Shown: positions 20,401-28,523 of the stretch, in pieces
Numbering within the stretch: position 1 is the first letter of the stretch
Layout of the letters: every line of letters starts with the position of its first letter
Assembly (NCBI GenBank): GCA_007859835.1
Contig: SJPJ01000001.1
Coordinates: 1,012,453 to 1,076,452 of the forward strand
Length of the DNA stretch: 64,000 bases
Source: Novipirellula herctigrandis
GTDB taxonomy: Bacteria > Planctomycetota > Planctomycetia > Pirellulales > Pirellulaceae
Direction: 5' to 3'
Made by a program: the position numbers and the translations under genes
The notes under the pieces: generated by a model
Seen by the model: the letters and a program-made list of their open reading frames with translations, nothing else
What the model was told of the DNA's origin: nothing
The model's database searches: none

Positions 20401-20711
20401 CGATCCGAGCGGAACTTCGTGATCGGTTTGGGAAGCTACCGAAACCAGCAAAACGAATTCTAGAGCTTGCCGAATTGCGACTTGACGCCGCGGCGTGGCA
20501 AATTGCCTCAATCACCAATGACGCTAGGTTCATCGTATTGCATTACACCGCTCGACATCGGATCGACCAATTAGTCCGCCACACGTCGATCCCTATCCGA
20601 GTAGTCGATAAACACCGAGCATATATCCCAACGAAGGATTACGATATGGAAGTCGATGCGGCGGGAACAAGTTGGCTACAACTAGCACGCGCGGCATTAC
20701 ATCTGGGCTAA
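17406..20711 (+). CDS. mfd: transcription-repair coupling factor
   Basis: 1101 aa from GTG 17406. Mfd removes RNA polymerase stalled at lesions and recruits UvrA. The N-terminal UvrB-like module spans ~50-350 (QFPGEFASRGGILDVYSADQPNPLRLEWFGDEIESIRRFD). The CarD-like RNAP-interacting domain is at ~435-510 (GDLVVHLSHGIGLYRGLQ). The RecG-like motor begins near 575 with Walker A GDVGFGKTEVSMRA, the DEEQ box in VVVDEEQRFGV at about 690, the SATPIPRTLHMAL motif and the C-terminal helicase half (ATTIIESGLDIPNANT, LRGRVGRYKHQAYCYL). The D7 domain ends the protein. Slightly shorter than E. coli Mfd (1148 aa). It converges with cmoB, 34 bp apart. Confidence 0.97.
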   Translation: MTHLAHATATTAKDLADLPIQLDAATGIGALLKPAKGKTRRRKPVAFDNVWGSIRGLLAATLARHASNLLFIVPQAADADTLAGDAIAFGLSNSVPLPLSSGGKSSVGKSTGHHHHRDAEFAERLQVLQQLGDRTGGDPTPLLVTAFVGGAMQRVPSRNRLDSATRTFNVGEQVEPEAIRQWLADAGFAATTAVQFPGEFASRGGILDVYSADQPNPLRLEWFGDEIESIRRFDLASQRSIESVPKIEITAISGEDSESKTDTFGSLTDYLPEDTLVVIVDPQDCEASSAAIQRRSGDDPRFLSYADLMESLSGYRVITASSLSESTDAKVIDLKAVTADNFAVHLDETVTQIDTVAKNHEIILVGDTPADVERLSELLRDTTANKQGRLHLTVAELSGGFRLSGAKVLVLTGAELFHRSPVRRGRTRARGKPIDSFLQLETGDLVVHLSHGIGLYRGLQNIEKNGQHLEHLTIEFDGGTKIYVPASRIGLIQRYVGGTKTQPRLAKIGGQAWQRQRKAAESAVTDMASELLEMQAERTSRRGIAFDPDNAWQRQFDASFPYMETADQLTAIEASKIDMELPKPMDRLICGDVGFGKTEVSMRAAFKAVISGHQVAVLVPTTVLAEQHYHNFCNRMAEFPVEIAKLSRFCTASQQRETVRQLARGKVDIVIGTHRLASDDVKFSNLGLVVVDEEQRFGVAVKERLKTLHSNVDVMTLSATPIPRTLHMALVGVRDISNLETPPAERMAVETNVSRWDDQMIRSAIVRELNRGGQIFFVHNRIGDMHMIADKIRRIVPEVRIGIGHGQMGEGELEQVMVDFIEHKFDLLLATTIIESGLDIPNANTIFIDDADRYGLSDLHQLRGRVGRYKHQAYCYLMVAQHKHLSPEATKRLRAIEEFSQMGAGFAISMRDLEIRGAGNLLGSQQSGHIAAVGYEMYCQLLEDAVRQIQKLPPKLSADVDIDLPVEAHLPDDYVPNLRHKIDVYRRIAKINNAAEIKAIRAELRDRFGKLPKPAKRILELAELRLDAAAWQIASITNDARFIVLHYTARHRIDQLVRHTSIPIRVVDKHRAYIPTKDYDMEVDAAGTSWLQLARAALHLG

Positions 20712-20745
20712 TGGCCAATCTGCGCTAACGACCGTCCTTTGCTGG

Positions 20746-21720
20746 CTACTTTCGATCCGCCACAACGATCGCTCGCACCGGACAGGGATAACCTTCGATC
20801 GTCTTTGTCGGATCGGACGGATCGAGAAAGTCCGAGAGCGACTCGAATGTCATCCAATCGGTTTTGCGCTGTTCGTTGGACGTGGTGGTCGTGATGTCGA
20901 CGACTCGGATGTTTTTGAATCCCGTTCGCGACATCCATCGACTTAGCATCGCGGTCGACGGAATAAACCACACGTTGCGCATCTTGGCATATCGGTCGAC
21001 CGGAACAAGCGTCGCGAAATCGTCCGTTTCGACGATCAATGTTTCAAGCACCACCTGGCCTCCGGGACGAAGCGTTTCGGCAATCGTTTGCAAATGATCA
21101 ATCGGGCTGGTCCGGTGATACAACACGCCCATCGAAAAAGCCACATCAAACAAGTTCAACTTAGCCGGTAATTCGGTGTCTGCGAGCGGGACGATCCAGT
21201 GCCGCTCCGACGCCTCGGCGTAGCGTCGAATCGCTTCGAATTGCATCACGTATAGCAAATAGGGATCGCAACCAACGACGCAGTCTGCGCCGGCGGCTAA
21301 CATTTTCCATCCATAATAGCCGTTGCCACAACCGACATCCAAAACCGCTTTGTTCCGCAAATCGATTGCCGACAATACTCGTTGCCATTTCAAATTGGAT
21401 CGCCACTCGGTATCGATTTCGATCCCGCAAACGCTAAACGGCCCCTTACGCCAGGGGTGAAATTGCATCAACGTTTCGCGCAGCGAATCGATGGTGGCCG
21501 GGGCAAGTTCCCCCTTCACCGCAACCGCATCATCGTGCCCATCGACCGAAGCGCCGTCCATCTCAGGCAGTCGCCCATAGGCACGTTTCCACTTGTCAAG
21601 GTTTCCATGTTTGGGCGGAAAGAAACGCGCGTTACAAATCGCCCGCAACTGGCTCGCCCATTCCGTTTGGCCTTGTTCTGACAGCCAATCGTAGAAAGAT
21701 TGTCGATCAAAAAGCGTCAC
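20746..21720 (-). CDS. cmoB: tRNA U34 carboxymethyltransferase
   Basis: 324 aa, matching E. coli CmoB (323 aa), when started at GTG 21720; the GTG overlaps the cmoA stop as GTGA and has GGAG 8 nt upstream. The open frame extends 30 codons further but inside cmoA. CmoB moves the carboxymethyl group of carboxy-SAM onto 5-hydroxyuridine at the wobble base. Seen: MQFHPWRKGPFSVCGIEIDTEWRS, the SAM loop LDVGCGNGYYGWKM, FSMGVLYHRTSPIDHLQ, PVDRYAKMRNVWFIPS and the C-terminal SLSDFLDPSDPTKTIEGYPCPVRA. All are diagnostic of CmoB. Confidence 0.96.
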   Translation of the reverse strand: MTLFDRQSFYDWLSEQGQTEWASQLRAICNARFFPPKHGNLDKWKRAYGRLPEMDGASVDGHDDAVAVKGELAPATIDSLRETLMQFHPWRKGPFSVCGIEIDTEWRSNLKWQRVLSAIDLRNKAVLDVGCGNGYYGWKMLAAGADCVVGCDPYLLYVMQFEAIRRYAEASERHWIVPLADTELPAKLNLFDVAFSMGVLYHRTSPIDHLQTIAETLRPGGQVVLETLIVETDDFATLVPVDRYAKMRNVWFIPSTAMLSRWMSRTGFKNIRVVDITTTTSNEQRKTDWMTFESLSDFLDPSDPTKTIEGYPCPVRAIVVADRK

Positions 21721-22475
21721 TTTGACAACTCCGTGCCGGGGCCAGCGGGTTCCATTTTCACTGCCAAGATCGAGGCGAAGTTGAAGCATTGGAACCAGGG
21801 GGCAACGCACCGAAATCCGGCATCGCGAAGTCGCACCGTGTGTTCATCGATTGACTCCGGCAGCAGCCGGTTTTCGAGTGCCGTTCGCTTTTGCGCGATT
21901 TCGAGCTCACTATAGCCGTGAGCGAGTTTAAAGTCGTGATGCAAATCCACCATCAATAGATTTTGATCGTGCTCGTCAAAGCGAATCTTCTCGGACAACA
22001 ACATCGCGCCGCCGGGAATCAGCGAATCATAAATTGTTTGAATGAGTTCGGTACGCTTTTCAATTGATACGAATTGAAGCGTTAAGTTCATCACCACAAA
22101 AGACGCGTTCGACATCGGCGTATCGCAAATGTCGGCCTCTTGGACAACCACGTCGCACCTGTTTGGCTCCGAACCAATCTGCTCTTTAAGCCGAGCTACC
22201 ATCGCGGGTGAATTATCGATGGCATAAATCCGACTCGTCGCTGGTGCTCGGCCGCGCATCAACATCGTCGCCGCTCCGAGAGAACATCCCAAATCGTAGA
22301 CATTCGTCCCGGGGCGAATAAATCGCGACGCCAATTGTTCAATCATTGACAAAATCGACGAATACCCGGGGACCGACCGAGCGATCATATCGGGAAAGAC
22401 ATCTGCGACCGCATCATCGAACGTAAAATCGCCGATGCGAGTCTGAGGCAGTGAGTAGATTTGGTCTCGCGACAT
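21717..22475 (-). CDS. cmoA: carboxy-S-adenosyl-L-methionine synthase
   Basis: 252 aa. CmoA converts SAM plus prephenate to carboxy-SAM, the cofactor used by CmoB. The sequence is typical: DQIYSLPQTRIGDFTFDDAVADVFPDMIARSVPGYSSIL, SAM loop VYDLGCSLGAATMLM, and NLTLQFVSIEKRTELIQTIYDSLIPGGAMLLSEKI. It overlaps cmoB by 4 bp and sits 25 bp after the MFS gene, so an MFS-cmoA-cmoB transcript is likely. The hydroxylating enzyme for U34 is not in view. Confidence 0.96.
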   Translation of the reverse strand: MSRDQIYSLPQTRIGDFTFDDAVADVFPDMIARSVPGYSSILSMIEQLASRFIRPGTNVYDLGCSLGAATMLMRGRAPATSRIYAIDNSPAMVARLKEQIGSEPNRCDVVVQEADICDTPMSNASFVVMNLTLQFVSIEKRTELIQTIYDSLIPGGAMLLSEKIRFDEHDQNLLMVDLHHDFKLAHGYSELEIAQKRTALENRLLPESIDEHTVRLRDAGFRCVAPWFQCFNFASILAVKMEPAGPGTELSK

Positions 22476-22500
22476 CAGTGGATAGGAGAGCAGGATTCGG

Positions 22501-23808
22501 TCAATGAAGTTGATCGCCGATTTTGAACTTCAAACTGATCGCGGCGGTGAAAAGCAGCACTACGGCAGCACACATTTGCGTGACATGCAACGAAGTCACC
22601 TCGGCCACTCGCCCCCAGAGTAACGATCCGGCGGACATTGAAAAAGCCATCGACGTCAAAAAACACCCCATTCCGCGCGCTCTCATGCGGCCGGGCAACG
22701 TCATTTGCGCCGTGGCATTAAGCGTCGTTAACGTGATCATCCATGCCGACCCCATCAATATCGTTGCCAAGCCAACCCAAACGGCATGTGTGGTGACACT
22801 CAGCACGGCAAGACCGAACGCGAAAGCCGCCATTGCGCCTGCGATTGTTCTATCGGCGCCAAATTGTGAATGAAAACGTGGCAACACCCAAGCTGCGGCC
22901 AACGCACCAAAACCAACGCATCCGACCAGGAACCCAAAACCGCCGGCTTGCCAACCGAGTTGTGCCTTGGCGACCAATGGCAAAAGAGACCATAAGGCGT
23001 TGGCCGGAAGGATAAATAACACCACGCCAACCAGCACGTTGCGCATCACTGCGTTATTGACGACGAAACGAAGCCCCTGATAAAGCGACATCCGAAACGA
23101 GAGGCCGCGTGTCGATTCACGGCGTTGGCGTTTCCACGATACCAACACCACAACAATTCCGGCGAACGAGAATGCGTTTAATGCAAACGCAATCCATGTC
23201 CCGACGGCGGCAATCAAGATTCCGCCGACCGCTGGGCCGACCGCGCGAGCGAGATTGAAACTGATGCTGCCAAGAGCAACCGCACGCGTTAATTGAACCT
23301 TGGGAACCAATTCCGGTACCGCTGCTTGCCAAACGGGAACATGGATCACCATCCCAATCCCCATCACTGCTGTCAGCGCCAACAGCATCCATGACGTGAT
23401 CACGCCCGAAAACGTCATTGTTGCGAGTGTCGCGGCGGTACAGCACAGTAGTAATTGAGTGACAATCAGCATTCGTCGTCGATCAAACCGATCGCCAATC
23501 ACTCCGACGGGAATCGCCAGCAACACGATCGGAATCGCCATCGCCGTTCGAACCGCCGCAACCATTTGTGGCGAAGGGTCCAAGTGGGCCATCAACCAAC
23601 CGGCACCAATCTCATGAATCCAGGTACCAAAGTTGGATGCCAATGAGGCGATCCAGAAGGCCCGGAATAATGGCAAACGCAGCGGTTCCCACGGCGACAT
23701 GGATTGAGGGGAATCGGATTGGGGCGGGGCGAGCGTCGGTTCGGACACAGCACTTGCCGAACATGAATTCGGCGTCGAGCGGTCTTCGGCCAGTTCAATG
23801 TGGGTCAA
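22501..23808 (-). CDS. MFS transporter (EntS/MFS_3-like)
   Basis: 435 aa with about 12 hydrophobic segments after a ~35-residue soluble N-terminus. The opening PWEPLRLPLFRAFWIASLASNFGTWIHEIGAGWLMAHL and the loop 2-3 motif GVIGDRFDRRRML are characteristic of the MFS_3/EntS-type exporters. The substrate is unknown. It is immediately upstream of cmoA (25 bp), which may only reflect co-transcription. Confidence 0.88.
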   Translation of the reverse strand: MTHIELAEDRSTPNSCSASAVSEPTLAPPQSDSPQSMSPWEPLRLPLFRAFWIASLASNFGTWIHEIGAGWLMAHLDPSPQMVAAVRTAMAIPIVLLAIPVGVIGDRFDRRRMLIVTQLLLCCTAATLATMTFSGVITSWMLLALTAVMGIGMVIHVPVWQAAVPELVPKVQLTRAVALGSISFNLARAVGPAVGGILIAAVGTWIAFALNAFSFAGIVVVLVSWKRQRRESTRGLSFRMSLYQGLRFVVNNAVMRNVLVGVVLFILPANALWSLLPLVAKAQLGWQAGGFGFLVGCVGFGALAAAWVLPRFHSQFGADRTIAGAMAAFAFGLAVLSVTTHAVWVGLATILMGSAWMITLTTLNATAQMTLPGRMRARGMGCFLTSMAFSMSAGSLLWGRVAEVTSLHVTQMCAAVVLLFTAAISLKFKIGDQLH

Positions 23809-23908
23809 GGATGGCGGCGCGGGAACGTGAAGCGAAGTTTATATGACACGCTCACTGTAGAGAGCCCGGCCCGGGGATGAGAAGGGGACGAATTCCCAAT
23901 CGGCAACT

Positions 23909-24550
23909 TCAGTTCTCTAGAACCCATTGGGCCGCCACTCTCGCTAGCTCGGCGGTGTGGTTGAGCCCGAGCTTGTCCTTTATACGCGATCGATAGGTTT
24001 CGATCGTGTTTGGGCTCAATTGCATGGATTCCGCAATATCGCTTGTCTTTTGACCTTCGCCGATATGCGTGAATACCTCCAATTCCCGATCCGACAAAGC
24101 TCGCTCCGGCGCACGATCATCGATGCGCTCACCTCGCGAAAGTCGCTGAAACATTTTGGCCGAATATTCGGGACTCAGGTATACGTCACCTTTCAGAACC
24201 GTTCGCAGAGCGGTAATCATCGTCTCACGCACATGACGTTTGTTGACGTAACCTTTGGCCCCCGCATGCAGGGCTCGTTCGGCATACAACGATTCGTCAT
24301 ACATCGACCATACCAACAAGCGAACGTCAGGAAACCGAGCATGGACCTCTTTGACCAACTCGATTCCACTACCGGATTTGAGCGAGATGTCAATGATCGC
24401 CACGTCGGGCTGGGAAGCCTCAATCGCCTTCATTGCATCGACAACGTCTTCTGCTTCGCCACAGACTTCGAGGTCCGATTCCATTTGAATGCGCATCGCC
24501 AAGCCATCACGAGTGATTGGATGGTCGTCGACTATCAATACTTTTGCCAT
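23909..24550 (-). CDS. two-component response regulator, NarL/LuxR family
   Basis: 213 aa from ATG 24550, where the receiver domain begins directly (MAKVLIVDDHPITRDGLAMRI). Upstream in-frame starts at 24592 and 24664 add a non-conserved leader. Phospho-acceptor Asp lies in DVAIIDISLKSGSG; the switch region LLVWSMYDESLYAERALHAGAKGYVNK follows. The C-terminal HTH (ALSDRELEVFTHIGEGQKTSDIAESMQLSPNTIETYRSRIKDKLG) is LuxR type. It lies 176 bp downstream of a matching histidine kinase on the same strand, its likely cognate sensor. Confidence 0.92.
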   Translation of the reverse strand: MAKVLIVDDHPITRDGLAMRIQMESDLEVCGEAEDVVDAMKAIEASQPDVAIIDISLKSGSGIELVKEVHARFPDVRLLVWSMYDESLYAERALHAGAKGYVNKRHVRETMITALRTVLKGDVYLSPEYSAKMFQRLSRGERIDDRAPERALSDRELEVFTHIGEGQKTSDIAESMQLSPNTIETYRSRIKDKLGLNHTAELARVAAQWVLEN

Positions 24551-24726
24551 GCCGCATGCCCCGGAACATTCTAAGGATCGATTCTCTGACATCTCTGACA
24601 CTTTAGGATACATGAATTGTATCGCCACACAATCGAATTGCGCCGTTCCGAGGAAGATCCCCATTCCAAGGACGATCCTCGGTCCAACACTATCGAATGG
24701 ATGCCGCCCCTGACATTAAGAACCCG

Positions 24727-26391
24727 CTACCGCTGTGAAATGGGATTTGGGACGATGCAAGTCACCAGGGTTCCCTGTTTGGTTCCCTGTTTGACACCCG
24801 CCGATATACTTAGCTTACCGCCAATAATACTCGCTCGGTATCCCATCGACCGCATTCCGCCCCCCGCTTTCCGATTATTTTCGTCGTCAATGCCGAGGCC
24901 ATTATCGGCAACCCTTAGAACCAATGTGTCGTCCATTTGTTCGGTCTCGATTTGAATCTCTGTTGCATTCCCATGTTTTACCGCATTGGTGATTGCTTCT
25001 TGCGAAATCCGATACAGATGGCTTGCTTTTTCTGGGTCGAGTCGGTGCGACGATTTGTCACCAGTGTAATAACATTGAATTCCGTACAACTCGGATACAT
25101 GAGCGGCAAGTTCAACGAACGCGGAATTGAGCCCGCTACCTTCAGCTTTAACCGGGTAAAGGCCTCGAGCGAGTTGCCGAATTTGCTCGAGCGAATAATC
25201 GATTTGCGTCGCAATCCGACCGGCAATCTCACTTTCGGGCAGGTCTTTTTTGCGTAGTGACATCGCCAAGGAATCGGCCATCAAAGCCAAACCTGTTAAT
25301 TCTTGCCCCACACCATCATGCAAGTCGATTCCCATACGACGCTGCTCTTCCGATGCAATACGCATCACGGCCCGCTCAAGCTCGCGACGCTCGGTAATGT
25401 CTTGCCCACTACACAAAAGGCCAATCGGATTGCCACTAGAATCCGACAACATCGCGTCGTACCATTCGACTTCGCGACGCGAGCCATCTTTGCATAGAAT
25501 GAAGTTGATGTGGCCACGAACACGGTCGCCAATGATTGATTTGGCAAAGCGATTTTCAATCGACTTTCTTTCGAATTCGGGCAAACAAGTCTCAAACCAA
25601 TCGCATCCTTTCAATTCATCAAGCCCCCAACCCGTCATCGATTCGAAATAGCGATTGAAACTCACGATTTTACCGTCACAATTGAGCACAAGAACGATAC
25701 TCTGGGCCGTTTCAATTAGATTCGAAACAAACTCTCGTTCGCGTTGAATCTCTTTCGTTCGCTCGACAACCCGCTGCTCAAGCTGCTCATTGAGATCGCA
25801 GAGATTTCGTTGCGCCATGCGAAGGTCGGTCACATCCATCATCGCAACAAAGCAGACATCGGATTTTTGATAAGCTCGTAGAACGCTTTGAATCTTGACG
25901 ATCGACGGTGGATTGCTCTGAGCATGTAACTCAATTTCGCACGCTTGCCGACTTTCTCTCGAAAAGACGCTATGAAAATGGGCACACCAATGGTCTTGGG
26001 ATTCGGGAGCGACGAATTTAGAGAACTGCGTTCCGATTAGTGCTGAACGGGCCGAACCGAAAAGGCGGGAAGCCGTTAGATTGCACTCAACGATGGAGCC
26101 CTGTCGATCGAGTGTGAAGTAGCCTACCGGCGCGAATTCATACAAGTCTGAGAATCGGTTTTGCGACTCCGTAAGATCCGACTGGGCGGAGCTAGGATCC
26201 CCGCTCCGCATCTCCAATTCGCATTGGCGTGCCCGCAATTCTTGGATCAGCGACTTAACGGTATCAACATCCATGCCAGCTATTTCGGCTCGCGCGGCCT
26301 GCAATGACGACTCGGTTTGGTCTCCAAGGAAACCACCATACGATTCGCAGGGGACTCGTTCTTGATCGATTTCCGATCGTCTCGTGTTCAA
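24727..26391 (-). CDS. PAS-domain sensor histidine kinase, NarX/DegS (HisKA_3) type
   Basis: 554 aa with no membrane segment, so a soluble sensor. Two PAS domains: ~75-190 (FSDLYEFAPVGYFTLDRQGSIVECNLTASRLFG) and ~225-345 (NLIETAQSIVLVLNCDGKIVSFNRYFESMTGW plus PAC-like SGQDITERRELE), joined by a coiled helix (LCDLNEQLEQRVVERTKEIQRE). HisKA_3 phospho-His lies in RRMGIDLHDGVGQELTGLALM; the ATPase has LYRISQEAITNAVKHGNA and VADNGLGID. A 12-bp duplication near the 3' end gives KQGTKQGT. With the downstream NarL-type gene it forms a two-component system; the signal is unknown. Confidence 0.93.
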   Translation of the reverse strand: MNTRRSEIDQERVPCESYGGFLGDQTESSLQAARAEIAGMDVDTVKSLIQELRARQCELEMRSGDPSSAQSDLTESQNRFSDLYEFAPVGYFTLDRQGSIVECNLTASRLFGSARSALIGTQFSKFVAPESQDHWCAHFHSVFSRESRQACEIELHAQSNPPSIVKIQSVLRAYQKSDVCFVAMMDVTDLRMAQRNLCDLNEQLEQRVVERTKEIQREREFVSNLIETAQSIVLVLNCDGKIVSFNRYFESMTGWGLDELKGCDWFETCLPEFERKSIENRFAKSIIGDRVRGHINFILCKDGSRREVEWYDAMLSDSSGNPIGLLCSGQDITERRELERAVMRIASEEQRRMGIDLHDGVGQELTGLALMADSLAMSLRKKDLPESEIAGRIATQIDYSLEQIRQLARGLYPVKAEGSGLNSAFVELAAHVSELYGIQCYYTGDKSSHRLDPEKASHLYRISQEAITNAVKHGNATEIQIETEQMDDTLVLRVADNGLGIDDENNRKAGGGMRSMGYRASIIGGKLSISAGVKQGTKQGTLVTCIVPNPISQR

Positions 26392-26883
26392 AACTTTTGT
26401 CCATAGCTGATAGGTATAGCTGATAGGTATCGTTCCGGATTTCCGTGCACATGCCGCAGCTCACACGAATGAAACAAGCATCGTCTTCCGCCTTCGATTG
26501 ACCAATTGATCCAAACGCAGGAATGCTCAAACCCATCACCTGCGAGCGGACATTCTCTGAGCAACCATTTCAGCTCCACGACATCCCACCGGACGCATCC
26601 TTCATCATAGATAATCATCCCTTCGGATTGTGCTGGGTTTGTAGGGAAGAAGTGGAACAAAATCTATATTTTTATATGCACATTTCAAGCGAGGCCGTCA
26701 TCACGACCATTGCTGAATGGCGTGTCCCCCGCCCCCCCCGACTTCGCGTCCTATGCTCTCCCGGCTTCGCGCTTCGTATCGCTCGTCTTGTTATGAGTCG
26801 CGGATTCTGATTAAGATCGCCGCATGCTATCTCACTATCCGACCGATTCGTCCCGTTAGCTCATCGATCGGCATCGAAATACC
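26392..26883. other. intergenic stretch, no gene supported
   Basis: Separates the divergent kinase and kdsD genes. It holds a perfect 13-bp direct duplication (tagctgataggta, 26404-26429) just upstream of the histidine kinase start. Small open frames here have no ribosome site or recognisable content. Confidence 0.5.
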
Positions 26884-27978
26884 ATGGAAGGTTTCGACGT
26901 GTCCGCTGCTGAAAAATTGTCCGCCCATTACGAAACACTCGAAAATACCGACTCGATTGTCCCTCCTGCGACCCTGCTTGAACGACTGCGAATCCTTCGC
27001 GGCATCGTCTCGACCGAGGGCAATGCGCTCCTTTTGGCTGCCTCGCAACTTGACTCGGAAGCAGTCCAAGCGGCTGAGATGACGGCAAACTGCGAAGGCT
27101 GCGTCGTTGTCACCGGAGTTGGCAAAGCCGGCATTGTCGGTAAAAAACTTGTGGCTACTCTTGCCAGTACCGGTACACCCGCCCATTTTCTGCATCCAGC
27201 GGAAGCCGTTCATGGCGATTTGGGCCGCGTTCGCGAGAACGATTTGGTGTGGGCCATCTCTAATTCGGGCCGCAGCGAAGAAGTGGTTCGCATCGCCCCC
27301 CATTTAAGAGAAAATTCCGCTGGCTTGATCGCGATCACGGCGACCGCCGAAAACCCGCTGGCCGATGCAGCGAACTGTATCGTTGCGATTGGCAAACACT
27401 CCGAAGCATGTCCAAATGGCTTGGCACCGACATCGAGTACCGCCGTAATGATGGCGGTCGGTGACGCGATTGCGATGTTGGCAAGTCAATTGCGATCATT
27501 CTCACCACAAGATTTCGCTCGCTTTCATCCCGGTGGTGCCCTTGGCCAGAAACTAGCGACGGTGGATCAAATGATGCGAAACCTTGACGCTTGTCGCATT
27601 GCCCCACCCCACATTACAGTCCGCGAAGCGATGGTGCGAACCAGCAAAAACGGGCGTCGCACTGGAGCGGTCATGCTTGTGGACCAACAGGGCATCTTGG
27701 TTGGTATCTTCACCGATAGCGACCTTGCGAGGCTTCTTGAAACACGAAATGATACGGCACTTGACGAGCCGATTTCCGAGCGAATGACCTGCCAACCAAC
27801 CACCGTACACTCGGCCACTCTGCTTCAAGAAGCAATCGCGGTGATGTCGCGTCGGCACATCAGCGAACTGCCAGTCGTCGATGCCAACAGCCGGCCGCTC
27901 GGCCTGATTGACATCACCGATGTCGCGGCGATGTTGGGGGATCGCGACGAACCTTCGATTCTGCCATTCGCATCTTAA
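26884..27978 (+). CDS. kdsD: D-arabinose 5-phosphate isomerase (KpsF/GutQ family)
   Basis: 364 aa. It converts ribulose 5-phosphate to arabinose 5-phosphate for Kdo synthesis. The SIS domain at ~60-190 shows VVTGVGKAGIVGKKLVATLASTGTPAHFLHPAEAVHGDLG and ISNSGRSEEV. The linker FARFHPGGALGQKL is diagnostic of the family. Two CBS domains follow (~225-285 and ~300-355). The N-terminal ~45 residues are longer than in E. coli KdsD. kdsC follows after 18 bp, so the two Kdo steps are co-transcribed. Confidence 0.95.
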   Translation: MEGFDVSAAEKLSAHYETLENTDSIVPPATLLERLRILRGIVSTEGNALLLAASQLDSEAVQAAEMTANCEGCVVVTGVGKAGIVGKKLVATLASTGTPAHFLHPAEAVHGDLGRVRENDLVWAISNSGRSEEVVRIAPHLRENSAGLIAITATAENPLADAANCIVAIGKHSEACPNGLAPTSSTAVMMAVGDAIAMLASQLRSFSPQDFARFHPGGALGQKLATVDQMMRNLDACRIAPPHITVREAMVRTSKNGRRTGAVMLVDQQGILVGIFTDSDLARLLETRNDTALDEPISERMTCQPTTVHSATLLQEAIAVMSRRHISELPVVDANSRPLGLIDITDVAAMLGDRDEPSILPFAS

Positions 27979-27996
27979 CTCTTCGAAAACCAATTC

Positions 27997-28521
27997 ATGC
28001 TTGAACACCTCAAAAATGACGCTGATATAGCAGCCAACATCACTTGCATTCTATCGGATGTCGACGGCGTGTTGACCGATGGCAGAATCATCTACACGGG
28101 CGAAGGGGTCGAGATCAAACACTTTCACGCAAGGGATGGCCAAGGGATCAAAACGTGGCTGCAGCGTGGCCTTCAGTTTGGAATCATCACTGCACGAACC
28201 GGGAACGCGGTCATCCAGCGTGCGTCGGACCTCGGGATTCAGCACCTCGCACAAGGATTCGAGGAAAAGCTTCCGGCCGCCGAAAAAATGCTAGCTGAAA
28301 TGGGCTGCAGCTTTGAGCAAGCTTGCTATGTCGGCGATGACCTGCCGGACATTGCCGTCATGCGACGAGTCGCGTTGGCAGTCGCGCCAGCTGACGCAGC
28401 AACCGACGCACGCGAAGCGGCACAATGGGTCACACGCTGCAAAGGCGGTCACGGAGCAATGCGAGAAGTGATCGAACGATTGCTCCGAGCGCAAGGTCGC
28501 TGGAAAGAACACACTAAATAA
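27997..28521 (+). CDS. kdsC: 3-deoxy-manno-octulosonate-8-phosphate phosphatase (HAD family)
   Basis: 174 aa, the KdsC size with no cap domain. HAD motif I is ILSDVDGVLTDGRIIY with the two catalytic aspartates; motif II GIITARTG; motif III lysine in GFEEKLPAAEKML; motif IV CYVGDDLPDIAVM. GGHGAMREVIERLL near the C-terminus matches KdsC. It hydrolyses Kdo-8-P to Kdo. kdsA and kdsB are not in the window. The next gene starts 2 bp after the stop. Confidence 0.95.
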   Translation: MLEHLKNDADIAANITCILSDVDGVLTDGRIIYTGEGVEIKHFHARDGQGIKTWLQRGLQFGIITARTGNAVIQRASDLGIQHLAQGFEEKLPAAEKMLAEMGCSFEQACYVGDDLPDIAVMRRVALAVAPADAATDAREAAQWVTRCKGGHGAMREVIERLLRAQGRWKEHTK

Positions 28522-28523
28522 CT

